A DNA stretch of 64,000 nucleotides from Piezodorus guildinii. Lineage: Eukaryota > Arthropoda > Insecta > Hemiptera > Pentatomidae. Below, piece after piece: positions 11,382 through 22,751 of this stretch (position 1 is its first letter; every line of letters begins with the position of its first letter). The position numbers were made by a program, and so were the translations under genes. The notes beneath the pieces were generated by a model. That model had not been told where the DNA came from. It worked only from the letters and a program-made list of their open reading frames with translations, and made no database searches. Location of the stretch: NCBI GenBank assembly GCA_023052935.1, contig CM041298.1:113788977-113852976 (forward strand), written 5' to 3'.

Positions 11382-12187
11382 TTTTTTTTTTTTTATTTAC
11401 AGAATTAAACTTACTTTAATAATAATAATAGGCTTAGCGAACCCGAAGGTTCGATGCCGATACCACCAAATTCCGCCTACACAGACTCGTCCAATGTTCA
11501 CCGTTTAAGCCCAAGCCCCCGAGATTAGCCGTAACGCAATCCTCCCATCGACGTTTCAGCTTACCTTTCGGACGCCTAAAAGTCGGTTCAGCGAATACCA
11601 ACTTTCTAGGAATCCGTTCCTCACCAAGCCCAACAACTTTACGCGCCCATTTGAGTCTCCGCGATGCTATCAACTCAATTATATTCACAGGGTACAAACT
11701 CCGCAATTCAGCGTGTGCAACCTTCTAAACTCCCCAGCGGCCTCATCTTTCTTCGGAACAAATATTTTACGCACTACCTTATTTTCGAAAACCTTAAGCC
11801 GTTGTTCATCCTTGAAAGTAAGCGGCCACGTTTCACATCCGTAAAGAACCGTTGGAAGAATAATATTTTTATAAATTCTAACCTTTAAGTTTTTAAACAG
11901 TAGCCGCGAGCTAAGTAATTTAGCAACTGAATAATAACACGCATTTCCTATCTTTAAACCGGACTTTATTTCTTCCTGGATTTCATTTTTTCTTGTTATC
12001 ATTGAACCTAAATAATTGAATTTCTCTACCTGTTCACAAAAGTATGCCCTGATACATCAATATCACCAAGATCGCCACTGTTTCTGCTACTAATCATATA
12101 TTTCGTCTTATCGGTATTTAATTCCAGTCCTATTTCTTTACCGGTTTTTATTAACACACTTGTATTTAGTTGTATGGTTTCCGTGTC
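11382..12187 (-). mobile_element. 5'-truncated LINE, RTE-type, in a HINE
   Basis: A minus-strand reverse-transcriptase C-terminal region with a short 3' UTR containing repeated ATT and a poly(A) end (T run at 11383-11395 on the plus strand). Confidence 0.7.
11434..12160 (-). pseudogene. LINE reverse transcriptase, C-terminal fragment
   Basis: Reading from 12160 downwards: NTDKTKYMIS (the palm segment after the catalytic YADD in this family), a frame change, then KFNYLGSMITRKNEIQEEIK. KNIILPTVLYGCETWPLTFK follows, the thumb motif YGCETW characteristic of insect RTE/endonuclease-RT LINEs. Another frame gives RRLKWARKVVG and RPKGKLKRRWEDCV near the C-terminus, which is also typical (L.W.GHV and RP.G.P..RW.D). 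At least two frameshifts are needed to read it. The catalytic region and endonuclease are absent. It is a dead 5'-truncated insertion inside the host HINE. Confidence 0.8.
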
Positions 12188-12557
12188 TTCAAACTTACTT
12201 TAAGGAAAGACAATTTAAAATATCGGAATTTAAGCGATGTCAGACTATTTTAAATCAGAATAAATCTAACATGATATTAAAGCAAATTCAATTTTACACC
12301 GATATATTAATTAAATTAAAATCGTTAGAGTTTTTTATGAGAAAATCGCAAAAGGTGCAAAATGCATTGTTTAAGTTAGTCAGTTAGCCGATATATAAAA
12401 AAAACTATTGCTATCACATCTCAGGCATACATTTTCAAGATGGACTTTCACATTACACACGAGACCTTTTTGAGGGACTTGGTCCTTTTGGGTTAAAACG
12501 TGTAATTTCCGCTAAAAACTGGAATTCGTAAACTTTTCCCGATCGCAATACATCCCT

Positions 12558-12627
<70 letters not shown>
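12558..12627. repeat. (TA)n microsatellite
   Basis: About 35 TA units at the 3' end of the HINE. Confidence 0.95.
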
Positions 12628-12630
<3 letters not shown>

Positions 12631-13450
12631 ATAGGTAAGTCAATGAACAATGTGGGATGGTGAATGCAGGTGCTAACAAACAAGAATATTCAGGTTTACA
12701 TATTAATCAATCGTACATAACAGTTTAGTAGGATGTTCTTAATGAAAATTGTAACAATCAAGTAAAGATGAAAAAAATAGGTCGAGACTATTGAAAAGCT
12801 TTTTTCAACACATTTGCTCCATCAGCAAAGCTATTGTTCTTGTTGCAAAACTGAACATAATAAGGGTATTATTTAAGTTTTGCAATACAATTTTATTAAT
12901 TTAATTTTCTCTAATTTTATTTCCAATACATTGAATACGCTACTCCATTGGTCGAATCCACTAAATCTGCCAAGTTTCATCCAGGTGTGAGGCACATTCG
13001 TTGTCCCAAGCTCTTAGAAGGCTTTCGGAAATAGAAACCTACCAAAGACATTTCAATCCAGTAAGTCTAAATACTCTGCGAAGGCTCTGGGGCATGCTGA
13101 GCCGGAGCGCTGTAATGGTGGAAGGACTAGCTGACTATGACTTGAATCAGGCAGCCTTGATTGTCTTTAGTGTTTTCAAAACGACTAGCTCTTTAATTCC
13201 ACTCGATCTGAAAAAAAAACAGCGATGCAATACAAGCAACACTACTCTACTTCTTGAGGGGATCACCTGCAGCATACTGCCTAGCATGCCAAACAGATAT
13301 ATATTTAGATTTTTATAGGGCTACACCGTGTTACGTACATTACGTGGAAAATTCCTTAACCGAAACTCTATATTTCTATGAATGGTCTTGGTGAGGAAAT
13401 GGTAATGAAGAAAAAGAAACAATGAATAACTAAAATTTAACGTTAAACTC
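12628..13450. other. interval without recognised gene
   Basis: An open frame of 105 residues at 13001-13318 (plus) has no family I recognise. Its last third overlaps a SINE-B-like head (TTCTTGAGGGGATCACCTGC), so it is probably not a gene. Confidence 0.4.
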
Positions 13451-13451
13451 T

Positions 13452-13678
13452 AAATGGTCCTAGATTTTTTTTAAGGAATGAATAAATCCTAAGTTATGCC
13501 GTCTTTCGGAGAGGACGTAAAAAAGGTGGTCCCACCGCTGTGCGATGTCAGGTACTCGTTAAAGATCCCTATCCTGATTAAACTTGGATAGACAAAATTT
13601 AGGACTCTCACAGCAGCATCTTTCGATTAGGCATAGTATTGTAGCATAAAGTGACGTTAAATAAATAAACAAACAAAC
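13452..13678 (+). mobile_element. SINE family B, 5'-truncated
   Basis: Body only: GGTGGTCCCACCGCTGTGCG, GATCCCTATCCTGATTAAAC and tail GACGTTAAATAAATAAACAA. Confidence 0.85.
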
Positions 13679-13769
13679 TCTAACTAATACTTTAAAATTG
13701 GAAATTCACCTCTTCTACTAGGAGTTAATTAATAAATTTAGTTTATAAACAATTATATTATATTTATAT

Positions 13770-13960
13770 TTATATTGCTTTTTAGGCAATTATTACTAGT
13801 GTTTAAGAAAGAAGAACCAGCAACATTGTAAATTAATAGTCGAGGAAAATGGTCTATCACCTATGAATAGTCTATGAAATTATTGCTAATTTCAAAACGC
13901 TATATCTCCGCTATTTCTTAGCCAATTTCAAAGATAGTTCTTTTGTTTTGTAGGGAAATT
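13770..13960 (+). repeat. dispersed repeat Y fragment
   Basis: Shares GCTAATTTCAAAACGCTATATCTCC and the following block with 21240-21345 and 40630-40710. Confidence 0.5.
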
Positions 13961-14087
13961 AATTCTCCATTTGTTTTTAATGACGTTCATTACCTTGACC
14001 CTGAAAAACTTCATTTTTTCTTAATTTTCAATAATAACCAAGCTACAAGCGTACAGTTTCTGGAATATCTACTTTATAAATATGTTT

Positions 14088-14278
14088 CTTTCTTCGGAGA
14101 GGACGTACAAAAAGTGGTCCCACCGCTGTGCTATGTCAGGTACTCGTTAAAGATCCCTATCCTGAATTAACCTGGATAGGCAAAATTTAGGACTACCACC
14201 GTAGCATCTACAGATTAGGCATAGTAGCCTAATAAAGTGTAATAAAGTGACGTTAAATAAATAAACAAACGAACGTTT
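14088..14278 (+). mobile_element. SINE family B, 5'-truncated
   Basis: TTCGGAGAGGACGTACAAAA through to GACGTTAAATAAATAAACAA. The next copy begins only ~60 bp further on. Confidence 0.85.
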
Positions 14279-14336
14279 GCCAGGTTAGCTAGTATCTCTA
14301 TGAAAATGTGGCACAAGCAACTCTACTTTACTTCTT

Positions 14337-14596
14337 GAGGGGATCACCTGGTGGCTAGCATAACAGCCTTTTATGCCAAAGATCACGGGTTCAAACCCGC
14401 AGGTGGTCCTAGGATTTTTTAATGATAGTAAAAAATCCTCAGTTATGCCTAAGATGGTCTCGAGTCTGTGCGATATCAGTTACTACAAGATCCGTATCCT
14501 GACTAAACTTGTATAGGCCAAATCAGAACTCCCACTTAGCATCGTTCGATTAGCCACAGTAGCATAAAGGGATGTTTAATAAATAAATAAACTAAC
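14337..14596 (+). mobile_element. SINE family B, nearly full length
   Basis: The head GGATCACCTGGTGGCTAGCA has a tRNA-like A box, and GGGTTCAAACCCGCAGG is a perfect B box. The body is shortened and the tail is an AAATA repeat. Confidence 0.9.
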
Positions 14597-14904
14597 ACTC
14601 TACTTCAATACAAAGTAAAACGTATTGCAAAAACTATAGATAATTAAATAGAATAATAAAGAGAAAAACGTTTACGATAACCTCTATGATTTTTTTCTTC
14701 TAACGAACATCTGGTTTCTTTGTTAGAACATGTTTAACAGTACACCGCAATCAGCAGCGGATGAAAGGAACTAATGGACGATTACGTCAGAATGGACATT
14801 CGCTTGAAGGTTTCCAACGAACTCAGGAATTTCTAAGAGAATTCACAACAATGCCACTCCAAAAAGGACCTCTTGGCAGATACTTACATAACGTTCTTGG
14901 TTCA

Positions 14905-15112
14905 TTTATTTAACGTCACGTTTATGCTATTGTGGCTAATCAGACGATGCTACTGTGGTAGTCCTAATTTTGGCTTATTCAGGTTTTAACTGGATGGAGA
15001 TCTTTAATGAGTACCTGACATCGCAAATGCGCGGGACCATCATTTAACGTCCCCTCTGATAAAAAGAATGTCCAGGGGCTATCTGCCAGGTTTGAAACAT
15101 CAACCTTTGACT
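14905..15112 (-). mobile_element. SINE family B, truncated
   Basis: Minus-strand tail and body (plus strand reads TTATTTAACGTCACG...GACATCGCAAATGCGCGG). The tRNA head is missing. Confidence 0.8.
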
Positions 15113-15159
15113 TATAAAGTTTGTTAAACAAGCCCTAAACCACAGGTTAACCCTGGCTA

Positions 15160-15345
15160 TAGAATTTATGTTAGAAATCGTATGAGGGTGTACATAGCAC
15201 AGGCTCGGGATCACGATGTTACGTCGCCTCCGAAGGACGGCATAACCAAAGAATTTTTAGTCCTTTTATAAAAGCCTAGGTTTGAACTCGCGATCTAACA
15301 ACATTGAAGCCTTGTTATGCTAGAATCTACACTATAGGTGACCTG
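15160..15345 (-). mobile_element. SINE family B, 3'-truncated
   Basis: Minus-strand middle and tRNA head (plus strand GCACAGGCTCGGGATCACG, then GGTTTGAACTCGCGATC as the complement of the B box). Confidence 0.75.
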
Positions 15346-15388
15346 ATAACAAAAAGTTTTAAAACCAATAAATTATAAAAATCTACAT

Positions 15389-15642
15389 TATTTATTTAAC
15401 TCACTTTATGATGCAGTGACTAATCGGACGAAGCTGCAGTAGAAGTCCTATTTTTGCCTATCCAGGTTTTAATAGGATAGAGATCTTTAACGAGTACCTG
15501 ACACCGCACAGGAGCAGGGCCACCATTTTACGTCCCCTCGGATATAACAAGTATTTTTATTTCAGTTAAAAAGTCTAAGGCCTATAACCTGCGACCTTAG
15601 ACTTAAAAGTCTGTTATACTAGCCACGACACCACATGTGAAC
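15389..15642 (-). mobile_element. SINE family B, near full length
   Basis: Plus strand reads TTATTTAACTCACTTTATG through GAGTACCTGACACCGCACAGG to CTAGCCACGACACCACA. The B box has decayed. Confidence 0.85.
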
Positions 15643-15684
15643 TCGGACTAGAATTCATATTAGAAATTGTTTGAGCGTAAATGT

Positions 15685-15808
15685 TACGTCCCCTTCGAAG
15701 GACGGCATGAGATTTTTTACTCATATTGTAAAATCCAGGGATACCAGCCAGGTTTGAACCCGCGACCTTGGGAAAGAAAGTGTGTTAAGCTAGCCACTAC
15801 ACCACAGG
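15685..15808 (-). mobile_element. SINE family B, 3'-truncated
   Basis: Plus strand has CCCCTTCGAAGGACGGCATG, GGTTTGAACCCGCGACC (complement of a perfect B box) and AGCCACTACACCACAGG. Confidence 0.8.
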
Positions 15809-15851
15809 TAGTCACGATTAAATAAAGTGAAAACAACAATTAATTCTGTGG

Positions 15852-16139
15852 GTCCTGGGTTCGAATCCCGGCTATGACAGAATATTATTTATTCTGTTAA
15901 TTCAGCCGGGAGAAGGGGGACGACCCAAAGGTATGGAGACCCTCCTGGTGCAGATCCCCCAGCCTCTTTAAAGTGGGTACCCAAATCGGAGAAAAAAGCT
16001 GGCGGCTGAGCGTGATCAGGGCCTAATCACCTCATTGCACTGCCGTTGGCCTAGGAAACAGTACGGATCTCTATATGTACTGAGCCTAAGACCCTGCATG
16101 GGTTGTAGAGGTACAGGTTTTTTTTGTTGTTTTTTAATA
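15852..16139 (+). mobile_element. SINE family A (T-tailed), 5'-truncated head
   Basis: GGGTTCGAATCCCGGC is a perfect B box. It is followed by the family body (GGTATGGAGACCCTCCTGG, GTGGGTACCCAAAT, ACTGCCGTTGGCCTAGG) and ends GGTACAGG plus a T-rich run. Confidence 0.88.
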
Positions 16140-16541
16140 TGCATAATAAAAGTTATAAAATTCCTATTGAAACCAAATTTTTGTAAGTTTGAAATTTCAT
16201 ATTAGTTATATATCTGTGTAAGCAATTAAGTAATATTTTAATTTAGAATCAGATATGATCCACGAATAGTATAATTGTCAACTGTTCGTAAAGCTAAAGG
16301 AATGCGAACCATTTACAATTTCAATTTTATTGAAGAAGAATTTATGATTAACGACTCAATTTCAAAACGCAATATTCCTACAAATGCTAAACAGATTTTA
16401 ATATTTTTTCTTTTGTTCGGTAGATCATTTAATCTTCCAATTCCTTAAATCACAAGGCCAACAGGTGGATTGCATAATTATTCAATAATTGGATTGTACA
16501 AATGTTGCAACGTAAAACCTCAAATATTGAGGGGAGAACAT
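16140..16541. other. AT-rich interval
   Basis: A repeat-Y-like piece (ACGACTCAATTTCAAAACGC) near 16345; otherwise nothing. Confidence 0.35.
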
Positions 16542-17385
16542 TTTTACTTTTACTTAGCTATATACGAAATATATAGTGAGAAAAAGTATTGCGATCTTGA
16601 TAATTTTTGAATTCGTGTTTTGACCAGAAAGACATGTTTTAGGGTCCCACATTTCATATTTTAGAAGCGTATATGCCTGAGATTAGGCAGTATCTTTCTT
16701 ACCAAAATCTCTCTACCAGAAGTGCCACTTTATACCATTAATTTTGCACCTTTTTTTTGACGATTTTGACTAAACTTATTATATCCATGTACAATATAAT
16801 AGGCTTTTACATCACTCATGTTTCGTTCTCATTTTATTCCCATAAAGTACCTTAATTCCACAAAATTAACTGTATCATTTTGTTAGAATTGATAAAAAAA
16901 CGGCTAAATATACAATTTGAAAGAATTTGATAACCAACTAAAGAAGAAAAGAGCAAAAATACTTTTTTTAGGTAAATTTTATTTTCCTAACATAATAGTA
17001 ATATATTGTATTTTTTAATCGGAGTAAAAAATCCTTAGTTATGCCGTCCTTCGGAGGGGACGTTAAAAGGTGGTCCCGAGCCTGAGCGATGTCAGGTACT
17101 CCCACTGTAGTCCGATTGGCCATAGTAGCATAAAGTATCGTAAAATAAATAAACAAACAACAGTAATATATATAGTACGGAAGCAAAAGATTAAAAAAAA
17201 AAAAAATGTTAACTTAAATGATTATTGTACATAACAACTTTATATTGTTATATTTTTTTATCTTCAACATATTTGTTTAAGAACAATCTAATTCTTTAAA
17301 TCTTTTTCGACTTTAATTTTCTTAAAAATTAAACATTATTTATCAATCGAGGTAAGTCGTTAAAAGTCGTGTGTGGCCCGCCCAA
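16542..17385 (-). repeat. Helentron-like (HINE) element with a SINE inside
   Basis: It runs on the minus strand from GTCGTGTGTGGCCCGCC (plus-strand reading of the 5' end, 17366-17382) to a terminal hairpin CTATATACGAAATATATAG near 16558. It is split by the SINE at 17007-17161. Confidence 0.8.
17007..17161 (+). mobile_element. SINE family B, 5'-truncated, with 10-bp TSD
   Basis: AGTAATATAT at 16997-17006 and 17162-17171 flanks a body with GTTATGCCGTCCTTCGGAGG and an AAATAAATAAACAAAC tail. The insertion is in a HINE. Confidence 0.9.
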
Positions 17386-18554
17386 AATTTTTGTTTCTTA
17401 TAATAATAATGATTATGATGGTTCTTAGGTGAAATTTTTTTTTAAATATCTTACTTATGTTCTGATGCGTCAGAACAAGAGTAAGATATAGAGTGACTAT
17501 ATTTTTTCTCCGTTAAAATTTTCAAAAAATCCTATATATTTACGCTTTTTGATCCCCGATGCAGGCACACTTATTATCTATTCCTAACCAACTCAAAGTC
17601 TCACGGCGCACAGTGGGGCAAGTACGGAAAAAATTCAATTTTTCGAATTTTTGATTTTGGTCATCTGGCTTTGTCTGCCTATCCGAACATAACACCGCAA
17701 AGAAAAGAAAGAATTGGAGCATCCCTTTGTTTGTTGCACTATTTTGTTTACCCAATTGACACAGATAATACATGTCCCCACGTCAAAACACTTTTAATTC
17801 CAGTTCAGTCTAGTTGCTAAAGTTGTCTAGCCATGAGCTATATCGAACTTAAATACCGCGATTTGTGTGAGTGATTGTGGGGTGGTATAACCTTCGACGT
17901 ATTTCTTCGACGAAGTCACCATGAGCTTGACGAGAAAACATTTCTATAATGGTAATAGCTCTATGTAAGAGTTTATTTGCCTAGTAATAGCAAAACAAAC
18001 AAACAAGGTAAATCGGGACTAGGCGAGGTTCAGAAACATATTCAGCGACTGGATGGAAAATGGATATGTTTACCACATACCAGGCGACGAATCCAGGCTA
18101 CTGGGGACTTCAGATCCTTTTATCATGAACAGGATACCCGAACCAAAGAAAAAGCATCTGTAAATCAGTGATTAAGCTAAGCAAATGTTAATATAATTTC
18201 CTTGAATTTGAAATCGTAAGTTTCTTTTTAATTTGAGCAAGTAAGCTTTGACTTTGAATCTCTATTCTTTTAAACTTCCGTAAATTTTGACTCATAAGTA
18301 TTATTTTATTTCAATATACACTCAAAATACATATTTGAACTGGTTTTCATAAGTGCAACCTACTTCGAAAATTTCCGAAATTTTTATCTTGCCAATAGGC
18401 TTTAATTTTCTCCTTAGTTATTTAACTGTCTTCAAAATTTCAATAAAGACCGTAAGAACCTGATGTATTTTTTTATCCTGAGTCGAATGAGACCAGCCCC
18501 AGGTTTTTATGCTATTCCGTTTTCGAGGTATGGAATTTTTTTCCGTTTTTTTTT
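17386..18554. other. unassigned; possible BEL/Pao-like scrap at 17960-18170
   Basis: Across 17960-18170 on the plus strand one frame gives MENGYVYHIPGDE and DPFIMNRIPEPKKK. This faintly recalls the start of the reverse-transcriptase region of BEL/Pao retrotransposons (GYxxxIP...). It is short and frameshifted, and I would not call it a gene. The rest is AT-rich. Confidence 0.25.
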
Positions 18555-19132
18555 GCCATTCGGCCCCTCTGTGCGGCGTCAGTTAGAATCCGACACCATA
18601 CTGGTCAAATTTTGTTCCGGAGCGGTCTCATAGAATAAATTTCGACTGGAAACATTATTGTTAAAATAGACTGGCTTAGCAAGGTAGTAAAAATTTCAAT
18701 GATTCTTTTTCATTTTATAGGAATATATAGATCAACTTCTTTTTTTTTTTTTTTTTTTCTCCGTCTAAAAAATAACCGAGTTATACACATATTTATATGT
18801 TAAATTTCATTTTTTTTTTAATAATTATTCATGGTTTTTTGGTTAGAAACAACCAATACATTTTTCTCTATCTTCAAAAATAACTCTATGTTATGGGTGT
18901 ATTTATGGGTAAAATTTCAATATTTAAAGAATATTTATTTTATTTTATTTATTTTTTTACGCTTTTCGCTCCCCTATGCAGGCACTTATTATCTATTCTT
19001 AACAAACTCAAAGTCCCACGGCGTCAGTTAGAATCCGACCCTATACTGGTTAAATTTTATTTCCATATGGTCTCACGGAATAAATTTCGACTGAAAACAT
19101 TATTGTTAAAATAGGCTGGCTTAGCAAGGGAG
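18555..19132. repeat. repeat W (two copies) around a repeat-Y fragment
   Basis: CGGCGTCAGTTAGAATCCGA and AATAAATTTCGACTGAAAAC/GGAAAC with CTGGCTTAGCAAGG occur at 18565-18690 and 19020-19130. The start of the block also recurs near 17560-17620 (GATGCAGGCAC...CTTATTATCTATTC). Between the copies lies a repeat-Y piece with ATGGTTTTTTGGTTAGAAAC. No coding function seen. Confidence 0.55.
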
Positions 19133-19134
19133 TA

Positions 19135-19446
19135 ACAAAAAAAAACATGTGCCTCTACAACTAATGAAGGGCCCTGGACTTAGTGGATATAGACATGTAT
19201 ACAGTTTCTAGGCCAACGACCGTGCAATGAGGTGATTAGGCCTTGATCACACTCAGCCAGCAGGTCTACCTCCTCACACGTTTTTGGGTAACCAGTGTAT
19301 AGAGGTTGGGTCTGCCCCAGATGAGACTCCATACTCTAGGGTCTACCCCAGGCAGTTGAAATAACACAATACATAATATTCTGCCTCAACCGAGACCCAG
19401 AGAACAGTAGACTAGTGCTCTGTCTACTAGATCACTCCGCTCCGGA
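19135..19446 (-). mobile_element. SINE family A (T-tailed), full length
   Basis: On the minus strand the head GGAGCGGAGTGATCTAGTAG is followed by the family body and ends in a T-run (A-run at 19137-19146 on the plus strand). The B-box region has decayed. Confidence 0.85.
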
Positions 19447-19747
19447 AAGAACGTAAAATGTATGAAAAAAAAACAACCTTAATTATTTATTTTAGTTCCT
19501 GAATTAAATCTAAATCATAATGGATCGCAGAACTTGAAGCTTGTGTTAATGATACCAACTATGACATGACTCAAGCTACACCGAGAATGCCCATAAGCGG
19601 CCGGAGACTGAAAGAGTAACGGTCTGATGGGAGTACCGTAAGGCGGGCCGCAAGGAGCATCAATAAGGAGGTCCTACTAAGGTGGGTGTCTCCTATTGTT
19701 AAAGCAGTTGACAGCTAGTCAACAAAACAGCAAACAGCAGATTTTTT
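19447..19747. other. interval without recognised gene
   Basis: Contains a less AT-rich block (19590-19700) that I could not assign. Confidence 0.35.
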
Positions 19748-19854
19748 AGGGGATCACCTGCGGTGTGATGGCTAGCATAACAGCCTTTTATGTCCAAGAT
19801 CGCAGGATCAAACGTTTCAGGTGGTCCTAGGATTTTTAAAATGTAAGTAAAAAA
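19748..19854 (+). mobile_element. SINE family B head, 3'-truncated at a HINE
   Basis: GGGGATCACCTGCGGTGTGATGGCTAGCATAACAGCC-type head (A box) to the AAGTAAAAAA block, where the HINE at 19855 begins. The rest of a family-B body is found directly after the HINE (20757), so the HINE probably inserted into this SINE. Confidence 0.8.
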
Positions 19855-20753
19855 TCTGGTGCGGGCAACACACGACTTTCACTTACCTCGATTTTTAAAA
19901 TCAATGAAAGAATTTTCAAATACAGTTAGAGATAAAAAGGCCTAAGAGATAAAAAATTCCTATTAAGGAATTAATCAAATTGAATTTATATATAAACATG
20001 TGTTTTATTAAAAAATCTATTATATTATTATCTAAAATAATCAGTTAGTTTTATCTTCTTCTCATCACTCTCTATTAACTTCTAAAAGCTTGTGTATGAG
20101 ATGATATTTTTTCTAAAATCTTTAGCTTTCAACGGTATATCATACATGTATATTACTGCTCTTATGTTCAAAAACGAAAAATTTCATTAAAAATATATTT
20201 TTTCTGTTTTACTCCTTTAGTTGGGTATCGAATTTATTCAATTTATATATTTATCTGTTTTTCATCAGCACTAACAAGAGTTATTATTATTGAATCTAAA
20301 AAATTAAAGGTACTTTAGAGGAAGAAAATTTAAAATATCGGCATTTAAGCCCTGTCAGACCATTTTTATCCAAATAAAACCTACATGATATTAAAGCCCA
20401 TTTAATTTTACATCGATATAGCGAGTTTAATCAAAATCGTCGGAACCGTTTTTGAGAAAATCGAAAAAAGGTGCAAAATGCATGGTATAAAGTGCCTCTT
20501 CTGGTAAGCTCATTTTGATGAAAAAAGTTTTGTCACGTCTCGGGCGTATAGTTGTCTTAAATATGAAATTTCAGTTTCATAGGACTTACCGTTTCCGCCC
20601 GGGAGTTACACACACACACACACACAGACCTTTTTGCGGGACTTGGTTATTTGGACTCAGGGGACCCTAAAACGTGTATTTCCGTTGAAAACTGGAATTC
20701 GAAAATTTTCACGATCGCAATACTTTCCTTACTATATATAGTAAGTGAAAGTA
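19855..20753 (+). mobile_element. Helentron-like (HINE) element, full-length reference copy
   Basis: 899 bp. It begins TCTGGTGCGGGCAACACACG. ACTTTCACTTA at 19875-19885 is repeated inverted as TAAGTGAAAGT at 20742-20752. The core is conserved and non-coding. A CA microsatellite lies at about 20610-20626. An 18-nt perfect hairpin, CTTACTATATATAGTAAG, sits at 20728-20745 just before the end. Sub-terminal inverted repeats, an internal microsatellite and a terminal hairpin without coding capacity match the plan of HINE/DINE-1 non-autonomous Helentrons. Both outer flanks are runs of A. Insertion into a family-B SINE is inferred from the flanks. Confidence 0.8.
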
Positions 20754-20756
20754 AAA

Positions 20757-20933
20757 AATCCTTGGCAATGTTGTCCTTGGAAGGGACATAAAATAGTGGT
20801 CCCAAGCCAGTGCGATGTCAGGTACTCATTAAAGATCCCTATCCAAAATAAACCTAGATAAACAAAATTTAGGACAGTACTACAGTATCGTCGAATTAGC
20901 CACAGCAGCATAAAGCGACGTTAAAGAAACAAA
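20757..20933 (+). mobile_element. SINE family B, 3' part continuing after the HINE
   Basis: AAATCCTTGGCAATGTTGTC, GTGGTCCCAAGCCAGTGCG and GCGACGTTAAAGAAACAAAG; it completes the head at 19748. Confidence 0.8.
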
Positions 20934-21124
20934 GGAGATAGATTTTTGATTGCAAGAAATAACAGAATAAAAAGTGTAAACGTTTATGGTAAATATAGCT
21001 GACTGTATTAGGGGCATCCAATCAGTGAAAATCAGTTTTTCTATGAAAAAAACGTGTATTAATGAGTGCCAGTCGTATCGGCTTAAATTCTAGGTGTTCA
21101 TCAGGATTAAAAAAATATAATCAT

Positions 21125-22010
21125 TAAAACACCACTGCAAATTAGTTCAGAATGGTTTATTATTTCCAATTAACTATATTAGGATATAACTATTTATATG
21201 GCTGTTGATAGGCAATTAAGTAATATGAAAGCAATAAATATTTCAAAGGAAAATGGAATATCACCTCTGCTAATTTCAAAACGGTATATCTCTGCCGTAT
21301 TTGTTCTGTACTCATTTCAATGATTCTTTTTTTCATTTTGTATTGTAGGAATATATAGATCAACTTTTTTTTTTTTTCTCTTCATATCAAAAATAACTGA
21401 GTTAAGCACATATTAATGGGTTTTTGTTTCGTTCTTAAATATGCAAAATTACCGGAGTTAATATTTTTTAAAGAAAAAGTTATTTTAACAGTTAAGAGAA
21501 TTTTAAAACTACGGAACCAGTTTAGTCAAAAAGACCAAATGTATATCACTCAAAGCCATCTTATATATGTTTAATAATTTTTCACTCAGTCCCTTTTTAG
21601 ATATTTACGGATAAACATCGCAATAAATTAATTTTTGCCAATTTTGAAAATTCTTATAGAAAAAAGTACTATGTTCTCAAGATCGAAATTTTAACAGCAA
21701 GTAGGACTAAGACTAAGCTTTATAATAAAAAATAATTAAAAGTGAGTCTCTTTTCCTTTATGTACTTTTATCTTGTTAAAAATCTCGTTTTTTATCCATT
21801 TACGAGAATTTTTTGAACAACTTTCTTCACTATTTAGGCAATAATAAGTTGTAACGACAAAAAATGCAAAGCATGTCCTTCTGTTATTGTTAATTTTTGT
21901 TTTGATTCGATATCTAAAAAATTAAAGGAATTAGAAAGGTTTTCCCATCACATGTTTTCGCCCGTGAAGCTGACTTAAAATGGCTGCAACACTAAAAGTA
22001 TTGACCCAAA
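21125..22010 (+). repeat. dispersed repeat Y, long copy
   Basis: About 890 bp of non-coding sequence that is shared in order with 40500-41866: GGATATAACTATTTATATGGC, CTGCTAATTTCAAAACGG, AAATCTCGTTTTTTATCCAT and GATTCGATATCTAAAAAATT. Confidence 0.65.
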
Positions 22011-22254
22011 ATTGCTTTTATTTATGGTTTTATATTCACGAAAGTATAGAGAATAACTGATCAAAAAAAGTAGAGCGGCAAGTTCTGGACGATTTCGAAT
22101 GGATTGACCCTAAACCAAAACTGTTCTCAATCTCACAGGAATGAGTAAACGTTGTATATTCTCTAATTATCAAATTTTTCGCGTTTCTCTATGTTTAATC
22201 CTCATACTTCTCCCGCTGTATAAATGATGATTGTTTCTAAAATAGCGTAGACAT

Positions 22255-22560
22255 CTACCGTTAGAGCCGTTTTTGAGAAAATTGTAAAAAAGGGCACAAT
22301 ACATGGTATAAAGTGGCTCTTCTGATACGCCATTTTGATGAAAACGTTACTGTAACATCTCAGGCGTATAGTTATCTTGAAAATGAAATTTCAGTTTCGT
22401 ATGACTTTTTGTTTTCGTGTTAGAATTACTACACGCATGTACCCAGATCTTTTCGCGAGACTTGGTTTTTGGAATCAAGGGTCTTTAAAACGCGTATTTC
22501 CCTAACTTTCCCTTACTACAATATTTCATATACATGTATGTGAAAGTATACGTTTTAACA
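22255..22560 (+). repeat. Helentron-like (HINE) 3' half
   Basis: GTTAGAGCCGTTTTTGAGAA to the end, with a decayed terminal hairpin and ATGTGAAAGTA. 5' half lost. Confidence 0.75.
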
Positions 22561-22720
22561 AAATATATTGACGTATATAATAAAAAAAAATATTCAACCT
22601 TCAAAACTTTTAAAACTAGATCCCTTCAGTATCAATGTTTCAGGCTGATAGTAATTTTTGGTTGAAATTATATCACATTTCAAATATATTTTGATTCAGA
22701 GTTAGGTCTTTTAACTAAGC

Positions 22721-22751
<31 letters not shown>

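Larger units (their letters stand above)
11032..12557 (+). repeat. Helentron-like (HINE) element split by a LINE
   Basis: The 5' part (11032-11381) begins TCTGGTGTGTACAATACACG with ACTTTCACTTACACC. The 3' part resumes near 12188 (ACTTTAAGGAAAGACAATTT) and runs to GATCGCAATACATCCC, where a TA microsatellite replaces the terminal hairpin. The gap is filled by the LINE fragment at 11382-12187. Confidence 0.75.

Noticed and set aside
17977..18171. BEL/Pao retrotransposon gene
   Set aside because: Only a ~40-residue resemblance with frameshift. Kept as a remark, not a feature call.
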